From positions 1 through 39,039 of the forward strand of contig CAMDFP010000009.1 of assembly GCA_945897335.1 (NCBI GenBank): 39,039 nt of DNA. The letters run 5' to 3'. Origin of the DNA: Asaia bogorensis (GTDB taxonomy: Bacteria; Pseudomonadota; Alphaproteobacteria; SHVZ01). Shown here piece by piece: positions 1-7,173 of the stretch (the first letter of the stretch is position 1; the number at the start of each line of letters is the position of its first letter). A model generated the notes under the pieces. The model was not told where the DNA came from and ran no database searches. It saw only the letters and a program-made list of their open reading frames with translations. Made by a program: the position numbers and the translations under genes.

Positions 1-2
1 GC

Positions 3-989
3 CTCGCCCACTTGGTCGAGCCCTTCGACCGCACCCTCTACACCGCCAATGCCACGCTGGCCGAGAACCTGGTCTTCGGCACGCCGATCGGGAACGCCTT
101 CGATCTCGACCGGCTGGCCGAGCACCCTTATGTGCTGGCGGTGCTGGACACGCTCGGATTGACCGATACGCTGATCGATACCGGCCGCAAGATCGCCGAG
201 ACCATGGTCGAGCTGTTTGCCGACCTGCCGCCGGACAACCCGTTCTTCGAGCAGTTCAGCTTCATCTCGGCCGACGACCTGCCGGAATTCCAGGCCCTAC
301 TCTCCCGGGTCGGGCGCGAGCCGGCGGCGGCGATGAAGCCCGACGACCGGCTCAGGCTGCTGTCGCTGCCGTTCAAGCTGATCAACGCCCGTCACCGCCT
401 GGGACTGATCGACGAGGCCCTGCAGAAGAAGATCGTCGAGGCGCGCGGCGTCTTCGCCACCGGCCTGCCGGACGACCTGAAGCGCGGCATCGAGTTCTTC
501 GATGCGGAACGCTACAACACCGCGGCCTCGCTCCAGGACAACGTGCTGTTCGGCAAGGTCGCCTATGGCCAGGCCGAGGCGGCGAGCCGGGTCGGTCAGG
601 TGGTGACCGAGGTCCTGGACAAGCTGGGCCTCCGGCCCGTGGTGCTGGAGGTCGGGCTCGACTTCCCGGTCGGGATCGCCGGATCCCGCTTGACCCAGGC
701 CCAGCGCCAGAAGCTGGCGGTCGCCCGTGCGCTGCTCCGCCGGCCGGATCTCCTCATCCTCAACCAGGCGATGAGCGCCCTCGATGGCGCCTCGCAGGGC
801 AGGCTGCTGCCCGCCGTGATCGAGGAATCGAAGGATCGTGCCCTGGTCTGGGTGCTGAGCCGGGTGCAATGGGCAAAAAATTTCGATCGTGTGATCGTCG
901 TCAAAGGCGGGCGCATTGTTGAGCAGGGTACATTCGCAGAGCTGGACCGGCCCGGTTCGGCCTTGTCCGAGCTCGTGAAGCAGGACTGA
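3..989 (+). CDS. ABC-type ATPase domain protein, C-terminal part (5' end outside window), catalytically degenerate
   Basis: The frame is open to the left edge, so only the C-terminal ~329 residues are seen. The end resembles the nucleotide-binding domain of ABC exporters. A segment reading SLQDNVLFG corresponds to the stretch after the Q-loop. LTQAQRQKLAVARAL sits where LSGGQ normally is, followed by LLILNQAMSALD (Walker B/D-loop) and GGRIVEQGTFAEL. A second LAENLVFG segment lies near the start, suggesting an internal duplication or a long insertion. Key residues are changed: the Walker B Asp-Glu pair is Asn-Gln (bases 762-767), the signature is LTQAQ, and the switch His appears replaced (VLSRVQW). 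I infer a non-hydrolysing or regulatory ABC protein. It is followed 12 bp later by a cyclic-nucleotide-binding gene in the same operon. The family is fairly sure; the substrate is unknown. Confidence 0.75.
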   Translation, partial: LAHLVEPFDRTLYTANATLAENLVFGTPIGNAFDLDRLAEHPYVLAVLDTLGLTDTLIDTGRKIAETMVELFADLPPDNPFFEQFSFISADDLPEFQALLSRVGREPAAAMKPDDRLRLLSLPFKLINARHRLGLIDEALQKKIVEARGVFATGLPDDLKRGIEFFDAERYNTAASLQDNVLFGKVAYGQAEAASRVGQVVTEVLDKLGLRPVVLEVGLDFPVGIAGSRLTQAQRQKLAVARALLRRPDLLILNQAMSALDGASQGRLLPAVIEESKDRALVWVLSRVQWAKNFDRVIVVKGGRIVEQGTFAELDRPGSALSELVKQD

Positions 990-1001
990 CGGGAGTACGT
1001 C

Positions 1002-1466
1002 ATGAGCCTCACCGAGGAAGTTGCACTGCTGAAGAGCATTCCGCTCTTCGCCAAGATCGAGCCATCGAAGCTGAAGCTGCTCGCTTTCACTTCCGAGCGC
1101 CTGACCTTCGATCCCGAGCAAGTCCTCTGCAAGCAGGGGGACCCGGGCGATTCGGCCTATGTCGTGATCGACGGCGAGGTACGGATCTCGATCGATGCGC
1201 CGACGGCCCCCACCGGCCGCATCGATATCGCCACGCTCGGCCCCGGTGCGATCGTCGGCGAGATCGCCATCCTCTGCGACGTGCCGCGGACGGCGACGGT
1301 GACCTCGACCGGCAAGACGGTGACGCTGCGCATCTCCAAAGAGCTGTTCTTCCGGTTGATCACCGAATTCCCGCAGATTGCCGTCGAGGTCATGCGCGAA
1401 CTCGCCCACCGCCTCGAGAAGACCAACCTGCAGCTCCGCGAAGCGCGGGTCGGCAAGCCGCATTGA
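1002..1466 (+). CDS. Cyclic nucleotide-binding (CNMP/CRP-like) domain protein without DNA-binding domain
   Basis: This 154-residue protein is essentially a single cyclic-nucleotide-binding beta-barrel. LKSIPLFAKIEPSKLKLL is the usual N-terminal helix. FDPEQVLCKQGDPGDSAYVVIDGEVRI is the hallmark of CRP/PKA-type domains. The phosphate-binding cassette region reads LGPGAIVGEIAILCDVPRTATV, with the conserved Gly-Glu and an Arg. There is no C-terminal helix-turn-helix, so it is not a CRP/FNR transcription factor. It more likely acts as a sensory partner of the ABC protein encoded 12 bp upstream. A GGGAG ribosome-binding site precedes the ATG. The end overlaps the next gene (TTGA). Confidence 0.85.
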   Translation: MSLTEEVALLKSIPLFAKIEPSKLKLLAFTSERLTFDPEQVLCKQGDPGDSAYVVIDGEVRISIDAPTAPTGRIDIATLGPGAIVGEIAILCDVPRTATVTSTGKTVTLRISKELFFRLITEFPQIAVEVMRELAHRLEKTNLQLREARVGKPH

Positions 1467-1954
1467 GCCGGCTCGACAGCTTCATCCGGCGGGTCCAGGC
1501 GCAGCGCGACTGCCTCGACGAGGCGGCCCTGGCCATTGCCGGCATGCCCGGCGTCGTGCTCGAACTCGGGCTCGGCAACGGCCGCACCTACGACCACCTC
1601 CGCTCGATCCTGCCCGGACGCGAGATCTTCGCCTTCGACCGCCAGGCCGCTGCGCACCCCGACTGTATTCCCGACGACGACCATCTGTTCTTGGGCGACT
1701 TCCTGGAGACTCTGCCGCAGGCCGCACGGCGCCTCGGCGGACGGGTGGCGCTGGTCCATGGCGACATCGGCTCGGGCGACACCGCGGCGACAGCGGCGCT
1801 GGCCCGGCTGCTGGCGCCGCTGCTGCCGCCGCTCCTGGCTCCCGGCGCGCTGGTGGTGAGCGACCAGCCGCTGGAGGTGTCGGGCACCAGCGCGGTGACG
1901 CCGATCAGGAACGTCCCCGAGGGCCGCTACTTCATGCGCCGCTTCGGCCCTTGA
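1463..1954 (+). CDS. Small class I SAM-dependent methyltransferase-like protein
   Basis: 163 residues. VVLELGLGNGRTYDHLR (residues ~30-46) is a motif I with the acidic-G-x-G-x-G pattern of SAM-binding Rossmann folds. A second acidic strand (REIFAFDRQ) follows, and a late strand reads GALVVSDQPLE. The compact size and pattern fit the small family Pfam calls Methyltransf_17, which is my recollection and was not searched. The start is a TTG overlapping the stop of the cyclic-nucleotide-binding gene, which implies translational coupling. The 3' end overlaps the convergent CoA-binding gene by 23 bp. The substrate cannot be inferred. Confidence 0.7.
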   Translation: MSRLDSFIRRVQAQRDCLDEAALAIAGMPGVVLELGLGNGRTYDHLRSILPGREIFAFDRQAAAHPDCIPDDDHLFLGDFLETLPQAARRLGGRVALVHGDIGSGDTAATAALARLLAPLLPPLLAPGALVVSDQPLEVSGTSAVTPIRNVPEGRYFMRRFGP

Positions 1955-3347
1955 GCGCCGGCGGGGCGTCGCCGCCGGCGAGCGCGCGGGCGCGGGCCGC
2001 CGGATAGCGTGCCAGCAGGCCGGCGCATTCGGCCATCGCCTCCGCGTCCTCGAACATCGGCACGCCGGCCGCCTCCATGGCGGCGAACCAGTCGGCGCGA
2101 TGCTCCAGCGTCCCCATCATCGAGTGCAGAATGGGAAGCCCGGCCTCGCGGCAGAGCGGGGCCAGTCTCGCGATCACCGGGCCGGCATCGACCATGAACG
2201 GCACGACGTGGATCATCAGGATCGCATCGAAGGCATCCCTCTCGATCAGCGCCGAGGTCAGAGTATCGCCGAAGCGCTCTTCGCGCGCGTCCGCTAGCAG
2301 ATCCAGCGGATTGGCGACGGAGGCCTCCGCCGGCAGCCGCTGGCGCAGCACGCCGGCGAGGCGCTCCGGCAGGTCGACGAGAGACAGACCCTCGGCCGAG
2401 CAGCGGTCGGTGGCGAGCACGCCGGGACCGCCGGAATTCGAGAGCACCAGCACGCGCCTGCCGAAGCCCTGGTGGAACCGCCCGAAGCCTTTGGCCGCCA
2501 GCATCAGCCGGCGGAGCGAGTCGACGCGGACGATGCCACAGTCCTCGGCGAAAGCCTGGATCGCCTGGTCGCTGTTGGCGACGGCGCCGGTATGCGCAGC
2601 TGCGGCGCGGCCGCCTTCGAGGCTGCGTCCGCCGAACAGCGCCACCACCGGCTTCCGCGCGGCGACGCTGCGCGCGATGGAGCGGAAGCGGCGGGGATCG
2701 GCGATGCTCTCGACATAGAGCAGCACGGAGGTGACGGCCGGATCCTCGCCGAGATATGCCAGATAGTCGTCGACGCCGAGCTGCATGGCGTTGCCGACCG
2801 AGACGACGGTGCCGAGCGGGATGTGGCGGACATGGGATGCGGCGATCGCCTCCTCGGCCAGCGCACCCGACTGGCTGATCAGCGCGGCGCCGCCGCCTTT
2901 CGGAAGGTCACGAAGGAACGTGGCGGCGAAGCCCGGACCGATGATGCCGGCGCAGTTCGGCCCGGCGATGGTGAGCCCGTTGGTTGCGGCGAACCCCTTC
3001 ACCTCCGCGTCGCGGCGGCGGCCCTCCTCGCCGGCCTCGGCGAATCCGCCGGGAAGGATCAGGAGATGCGTGTGCCCGCTGGCCGCTGCGTCGCGCACGA
3101 CCTCGGGGATCGACGGCGGCGGCACGACGATGACGGCGAGATCGGCCGGCGCCTCCAGCTCGCGCAGCGACGTCTTTGCCGCATGGCCCTGGATCGTGCC
3201 GCCCTTGGGGTTGACCGGGATGACGGTGCCGGAGAAACGGCTGGCGGCCAGGTTCTTCAAGACCGCGCCGCCCGACGAGGTCGCCCGCTCGCCGGCGCCG
3301 ACCACCGCCACCGAGCGGGGGGCGAAGAACGGACGGAGGTCGCTCAC
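1932..3347 (-). CDS. CoA-binding acyl-CoA synthetase subunit (ADP-forming, alpha-subunit-like)
   Basis: 471 residues from a GTG that overlaps the exonuclease III stop (GTGA). The reading frame continues further upstream, but that would overlap xthA and the extension lacks family features. The N-terminal CoA-binding Rossmann domain starts with FFAPRSVAVVGAG and continues with VIPVNPKGGTIQG. Two succinyl-CoA-ligase-like domains follow, with GPNCAGIIGPG, LISQSGALAEEAI and AAAAHTGAVANSD. The last contains the His that becomes phosphorylated in ADP-forming acetyl-CoA synthetases. The length matches separate alpha subunits of that family. No ATP-grasp beta subunit is encoded here or next to it. As the last gene of the gentisate block it may activate or release an acyl-CoA. 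The family is secure, the substrate unknown. Confidence 0.82.
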   Translation of the reverse strand: MSDLRPFFAPRSVAVVGAGERATSSGGAVLKNLAASRFSGTVIPVNPKGGTIQGHAAKTSLRELEAPADLAVIVVPPPSIPEVVRDAAASGHTHLLILPGGFAEAGEEGRRRDAEVKGFAATNGLTIAGPNCAGIIGPGFAATFLRDLPKGGGAALISQSGALAEEAIAASHVRHIPLGTVVSVGNAMQLGVDDYLAYLGEDPAVTSVLLYVESIADPRRFRSIARSVAARKPVVALFGGRSLEGGRAAAAHTGAVANSDQAIQAFAEDCGIVRVDSLRRLMLAAKGFGRFHQGFGRRVLVLSNSGGPGVLATDRCSAEGLSLVDLPERLAGVLRQRLPAEASVANPLDLLADAREERFGDTLTSALIERDAFDAILMIHVVPFMVDAGPVIARLAPLCREAGLPILHSMMGTLEHRADWFAAMEAAGVPMFEDAEAMAECAGLLARYPAARARALAGGDAPPALKGRSGA

Positions 3348-4138
3348 AGCGCCAGGTCGACGGTCACCGGGACGTGGTCGGAGGTGCGTTCCCAGCCGCG
3401 GGCGTCCTTCAGGATCGAATGGCTCTTCAGGCTCTTCTTCAGCGGCGGCGTCACCCAGACATGGTCGAGGCGGCGGCCACGGTCGGCGAGGCGCCAGTCG
3501 CGGGCACGGTAGCTCCACCAGCTGTAGAGCTTCTGGTCCTCGGGCACGAAGTGGCGGACGGCATCGACCCAGTCGCTGGATTTCTGCACGTGACCCAGCT
3601 TCTCGACCTCGATCGGCGTGTGGCTGACCACGTTGAGCAGCTGCTTGTGCGACCAGACGTCATGCTCGAGCGGCGCGATGTTGAGGTCGCCGACCAGCAC
3701 CATCGGATCCTTCGGCTTCCGGTTCGCCTTGAACCACGCCGCCATCTCGTCGACGAAGGCGAGCTTGTGGGCGAACTTCGGGTTCTCTTTCGGATCGGCG
3801 ATGTCGCCGCCGGCGGGAACGTAGAAGTTATGCACTTCCACGCCCCCGATCCGGACGGTGAGATGGCGGGAGTCGCCCTTGCGGCACCAGTCCGGTCCGT
3901 CGATCCGCTCGAACGGCGTCTTCGACAGGATGGCGACGCCGTTGTAGCCCTTCATGCCGAGCACGGCGCGGTGCTTATACCCGGCTTCCTCATAGGGATC
4001 GTGCGGGAACAGGTCGGTCTGGACCTTGATCTCCTGCAGGCAGAGCACGTCCGGCTTCAGGTCGCTCAACACCCGGAGCACCAGGTCCTGCCGGAGCCGG
4101 ACCGAGTTGATGTTCCAGGTGGTGACGCGAAGCCGCAC
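3344..4138 (-). CDS. xthA: Exodeoxyribonuclease III (AP endonuclease, EEP family)
   Basis: 264 residues, the full usual length. It cleaves DNA at abasic sites and removes 3' blocking groups in base-excision repair. The endonuclease/exonuclease/phosphatase motifs are all present: WNINSVRLR at the N-terminus, LCLQEIKVQ with the metal-binding Glu, GDLNIAPLEHDVW with the catalytic Asp-Asn pair, and TSDHVPVTVDLAL with the C-terminal Asp-His. It starts 5 bp after the FAH-family gene and overlaps the next gene by GTGA, so it is probably co-transcribed with the catabolic genes. That is an odd position for a housekeeping repair gene. Confidence 0.95.
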   Translation of the reverse strand: MRLRVTTWNINSVRLRQDLVLRVLSDLKPDVLCLQEIKVQTDLFPHDPYEEAGYKHRAVLGMKGYNGVAILSKTPFERIDGPDWCRKGDSRHLTVRIGGVEVHNFYVPAGGDIADPKENPKFAHKLAFVDEMAAWFKANRKPKDPMVLVGDLNIAPLEHDVWSHKQLLNVVSHTPIEVEKLGHVQKSSDWVDAVRHFVPEDQKLYSWWSYRARDWRLADRGRRLDHVWVTPPLKKSLKSHSILKDARGWERTSDHVPVTVDLAL

Positions 4139-4143
4139 GAGGT

Positions 4144-4833
4144 TCAGGCCTTGGCGTAGGTGATGGCGATGTCGCCGACGCCGTCGATGTGGCCGTCCAT
4201 GCGGTCGCCGGCGACGACCGGCCCGACGCCTTCCGGCGTGCCGGTGTAGATCAGGTCGCCCGCGGCCAGCTCGACCAGGCTCGAGAGATAGGCGATGGTG
4301 TCCGGCACGTTCCAGATCATGTCGGCGAGGTCGCCTTCCTGCTTGGTCGTGCCGTTGACCTTGACCCAGATCTTGCCCGTGGTCGGGTGGCCGATCTTGG
4401 CCGCCGGCTGGATCGGGGTGATCGGTGCCGACTGGTCGAAGCCCTTGCCCATGTCCCAGGGACGGCCGGCCTTCTTGGCCGCTTCCTGGACGTCGCGGCG
4501 GGTCATGTCGAGGCCGACGGCGTAGCCGTAGACGTGATCCAGCGCCTTCGCCGACGCGATGTTGCGGCCGCCGGACTTCAGTGCGACCACCAGCTCGATC
4601 TCGTGATGCAGGTTCTTGGTCGCGACCGGGAAGGGCAGGATCGCGCCGGACGGCACGATGGCGTCGGCAGGCTTGCAGAAGAAGAACGGATCTTCCTTGC
4701 CCGAATGGCCCATCTCGCGCGCATGGGCGGCGTAGTTGCGGCCGACGCAGTAGATGCGGCGGACGGGATAGCTGCCGGTCTCGCCGATGACGGCGACCGA
4801 GGGAACCGGCCAGGAGGGGATGACGTGCGACAT
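4144..4833 (-). CDS. Fumarylacetoacetate hydrolase family protein (fumarylpyruvate or maleylpyruvate hydrolase)
   Basis: 229 residues. FAH-family enzymes cleave a C-C bond in beta-diketo acids. In the gentisate pathway the member splits fumarylpyruvate (or maleylpyruvate directly) into pyruvate plus fumarate or malate. The motifs IYCVGRNYAAHAREMG, FFFCKPADAI, HHEIELVVAL (metal ligands Glu78 and Glu80) and GYAVGLDMTRRD (metal ligand Asp109) are all intact. The ATG at 4833 was chosen because AAGGAAG stands just before it and homologues begin near VRRIYCVGRNY. The frame continues upstream but would run into the preceding gene. The gene lies two genes after gentisate 1,2-dioxygenase, which supports the pathway role. 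The cis/trans specificity cannot be read from sequence. Confidence 0.9.
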   Translation of the reverse strand: MSHVIPSWPVPSVAVIGETGSYPVRRIYCVGRNYAAHAREMGHSGKEDPFFFCKPADAIVPSGAILPFPVATKNLHHEIELVVALKSGGRNIASAKALDHVYGYAVGLDMTRRDVQEAAKKAGRPWDMGKGFDQSAPITPIQPAAKIGHPTTGKIWVKVNGTTKQEGDLADMIWNVPDTIAYLSSLVELAAGDLIYTGTPEGVGPVVAGDRMDGHIDGVGDIAITYAKA

Positions 4834-4864
4834 GGGGTCTTCCTTGAGAAGGTCTTCGGACGGG

Positions 4865-5392
4865 TCAGAACAGATACCACCGGTCGGCGATCCGGCCCAA
4901 TGGCCATCGTCCGGCGGCGAACAGGCGGTGCTTGGCGAGGAACCCGTGGTGCGGTTTGCCGGCGGCCAGTGCAAGGGCGGCCAGATGGCAGGCCTGGGCG
5001 GCGGCGCCGGCGGCGACCCGCGACAGCGCCTCGTCGCTGGCGCCTTCGGCCGCGGCTCGGGTCGGACCCAACGCCGCCTCGGCGACGCGGGTCAGCGCCT
5101 TCAGCGCGGCGCCGACGCCGTGGCGTTCCTCGGCCCAGGCCTGTAGGCGTGCCTGCTCGCGCTCCTCGGCCGACCACCAGCGGCGGTCCCAGTCGGGATC
5201 GGCGGCGACCCTGGCGGCGTCCTCCCATGTGGCGACGGCGGAGATGGCGCCGGGCTCGAGACCGAGGCCGAAGACCGAGTCGGCGAGGCTCTCCTCGTCC
5301 TCCCGGGTGAGCGCGTGCCCGACCCGGGTGAACCAGGGCGTCGCCGCGATCGAGGCGGCGAGGGCCTCCACGCGTCCGAGGTCGTCGTTCAT
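4865..5392 (-). CDS. Protein of unknown function in the gentisate operon
   Basis: 175 residues, soluble, Ala-, Arg- and Glu-rich and predicted mostly helical. I do not recognise a family. Its ATG overlaps the gentisate dioxygenase stop (ATGA), and the FAH-family gene follows after 31 bp, so it is embedded in the operon. The C-terminus has an aromatic tail (PLGRIADRWYLF). The region LALAAGKPHHGFLAKHRLFAAGRWPLG resembles no maleylpyruvate isomerase motif I know: it lacks the glutathione-transferase fold signatures and the His/Glu pattern of DinB-like isomerases. It could be a positional replacement for the missing isomerase or an accessory protein. The frame is supported by exact coupling and by the absence of a better frame. 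Confidence 0.65.
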   Translation of the reverse strand: MNDDLGRVEALAASIAATPWFTRVGHALTREDEESLADSVFGLGLEPGAISAVATWEDAARVAADPDWDRRWWSAEEREQARLQAWAEERHGVGAALKALTRVAEAALGPTRAAAEGASDEALSRVAAGAAAQACHLAALALAAGKPHHGFLAKHRLFAAGRWPLGRIADRWYLF

Positions 5393-6429
5393 GCCGAGCG
5401 GCGCTCGCGCCAGAGCCCGACCGCTTCCTGCACCGGGCGGTCGGAGAAGCTGAAGAGGACGGCCTCTTCGGCGGCGACGTGGCGGTGCTCGATCCAGCTC
5501 GGCACCACGAAGATGTCGCGGGGGCCCCAGTCGAAACGCTCGCCGCCGATCAGGGTGTGCCCCTTGCCCTCGACCACCGAGATCACGGTGCCATCGGTCG
5601 AGCGATAGGCAGCCCCGTCGAAACCCTTCGGCAGCAGCTGCATGCAGGTCGCCATGGTCGGGATCGCCCAGGCGCCGGTCGCCGGATTGACGTACTTCAT
5701 CTTGAGGCCGTGATGCGGATCCCACGGCCCCGACCGCCGCATCGTCTCCAGCGCTTCGCGGGTGCGCGCATAGGGATAGTTGAAGATCGGCGAGGTCGGC
5801 GTGCGCACGTGATGGTCGACCGGCAGCAGGCCCTGGCCGTAGCGGGCCAGCGCATCGCCTTCGGGCCGGGTGACGCTCTGCACGTCTTCGCGGGCATGCT
5901 CGGCGAAGCTGGCGTCCAGGAATTGAACGAGAGGTATGTCGAGCCCGTCCATCCACACCATCGGGCGGGTCGAGTCGTTGCCGTGGTCGTGCCAGGTCCA
6001 GGACGGCGTGATCACGAAGTCGCCCGGACGCATGGTGGTGCGCTCGCCGTCGACGGCGGTATAGGCGCCCTCGCCCTCGACGACGAAGCGGAGCGCCGTC
6101 TGGGTATGGCGATGCGCCGGCGCCACCTCGCCCGGCAGGATCAGCTGCAGGCCGGCGTAGAGCGTATGCGTGATCGAGGAGCGGCCCTTCAGCCCCGGGT
6201 TCTCCAGGATGAGGACGCGGCGCTCGGCCTCCTTCGCCGTGATCAGCTCGCCGGCCTCGAGAATGAACGAGCGGATCTCGGCGTAGCGCCAGAGCGCCGG
6301 CACCGCGGGCGAGCGCGGCTCCGGCGTGATCAGCCCCTTCAGCACCTCCCACAGCGGCGTCATCCCGTGTTCGCCGATACGGGCATAGAAGTCGGCGCGG
6401 GCGTTGGTGAGCTTCGGCGCTGCGGTCAT
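5389..6429 (-). CDS. Gentisate 1,2-dioxygenase (bicupin)
   Basis: 346 residues, the typical length. It opens the ring of gentisate (2,5-dihydroxybenzoate) with O2 and Fe(II) to give maleylpyruvate. The first cupin carries the metal site: PGEVAPAHRHTQTALRFVVEGEG (His106, His108) and later PSWTWHDHGND (His147/149). The second cupin (VISVVEGKGHTLIGGERFDWGPRD, then VPSWIEHRH) is of the degenerate kind usual for this family. GGAAAGGACGGG precedes the ATG. It lies 24 bp after the diiron oxygenase gene and overlaps the next gene by ATGA. This gene anchors the interpretation of the whole operon. Confidence 0.93.
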   Translation of the reverse strand: MTAAPKLTNARADFYARIGEHGMTPLWEVLKGLITPEPRSPAVPALWRYAEIRSFILEAGELITAKEAERRVLILENPGLKGRSSITHTLYAGLQLILPGEVAPAHRHTQTALRFVVEGEGAYTAVDGERTTMRPGDFVITPSWTWHDHGNDSTRPMVWMDGLDIPLVQFLDASFAEHAREDVQSVTRPEGDALARYGQGLLPVDHHVRTPTSPIFNYPYARTREALETMRRSGPWDPHHGLKMKYVNPATGAWAIPTMATCMQLLPKGFDGAAYRSTDGTVISVVEGKGHTLIGGERFDWGPRDIFVVPSWIEHRHVAAEEAVLFSFSDRPVQEAVGLWRERRSA

Positions 6430-6453
6430 CCCGTCCGTCCTTTCCGACCCGAT

Positions 6454-7158
6454 CTACGCCGCTTGCGGCAACTCCGGCATCCTAAGCTTCAGATGATCCA
6501 CCACCAACGCACGGGCGCGGTCGAGATAGTCCGCGCGCATCGCCTCGTTGGTGCGCTGCTTGATGCCGAGCCGGCGGAAGGTCTCGTTGTTCTTCGATCC
6601 CGAGGCACCGAAGAAGGCCGGCAGGAAGGGATAGTAGCGGTCGATCGCATCCTGAACGCGGGCGCGGCCGTCTTCGGTGGCGCAGAGCTCGGTGCAGAAG
6701 TCCTTGCCGAACTGGGCGTGGAAGCGTTCCTCCGGCATGGTCATGCGCGCGAGGTCGCGTAAGGGATGGAAAGTGCAGGCGAGCAGGTCCTCGACCTGCA
6801 GGATCTCGGCGAGATCGGCGAGCAGCTTGATGACGCAGAACTCCTCCCAGGTCTTCAGGGGGAATTCGAAGATCGAGAGCGGCTTCTTGGCGCTCGGCGT
6901 CATCTTCTCTTCCGCCATGCCCAGCTTCACGCCGAGTTCGCGGAAACGGACGTGGTGGCCGTACTCCTCCATGGCGACCCGGCAGGTCAGCCATTTGGCA
7001 TAGGGCGTCGGCGCCAGCGCGATCGCCGGCTCGTCGAACACCTGGGCGCCGTAGAGTTCGTTGACGGCATGGCTCACCACCAGCTTCAGCACGGCCGAGC
7101 GGTATTCCTCGCTCTGCTCGTGGAAGGCGTCGATGGTCTTGACCTGGGGATGGCTCAT
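6454..7158 (-). CDS. PaaA/PaaC-like diiron (ferritin-like) oxygenase subunit
   Basis: 234 residues, similar to the phenylacetyl-CoA oxygenase catalytic family (Pfam Phenylacetic acid catabolic protein). A full set of candidate diiron ligands is visible: Glu34 (NELYG), Glu65/His68 (EEYGHH), Glu118 or Glu123 (LAEILQVEDLL) and Glu144/His147 (EERFH). APTPYAKWLTCRVAMEEYGHH aligns with APT...K...DEAGH in PaaA. No PaaB, PaaC or PaaD homologue is nearby, so this looks like a single-subunit hydroxylase served by the reductase two genes upstream. GGAGGGCGC precedes the ATG. I infer that it hydroxylates or epoxidises an aromatic ring on the way to gentisate. The family is good; the substrate is open. 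Confidence 0.82.
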   Translation of the reverse strand: MSHPQVKTIDAFHEQSEEYRSAVLKLVVSHAVNELYGAQVFDEPAIALAPTPYAKWLTCRVAMEEYGHHVRFRELGVKLGMAEEKMTPSAKKPLSIFEFPLKTWEEFCVIKLLADLAEILQVEDLLACTFHPLRDLARMTMPEERFHAQFGKDFCTELCATEDGRARVQDAIDRYYPFLPAFFGASGSKNNETFRRLGIKQRTNEAMRADYLDRARALVVDHLKLRMPELPQAA

Positions 7159-7173
7159 TCAAGCGCCCTCCAT

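Noticed and set aside
297-1463. 388-codon minus-strand frame opposite the ABC and cyclic-nucleotide-binding genes
   Set aside because: Shadow frame with no motifs; the + strand genes show clear families and ribosome-binding sites.
1002-1466. CRP/FNR transcription factor
   Set aside because: Only the cyclic-nucleotide-binding barrel is present; the helix-turn-helix domain is absent.
4865-6352. 495-codon minus frame spanning the gentisate dioxygenase
   Set aside because: Only its last 175 codons are used (coupled ATG at 5392); the upstream part is an off-frame reading of the dioxygenase gene.
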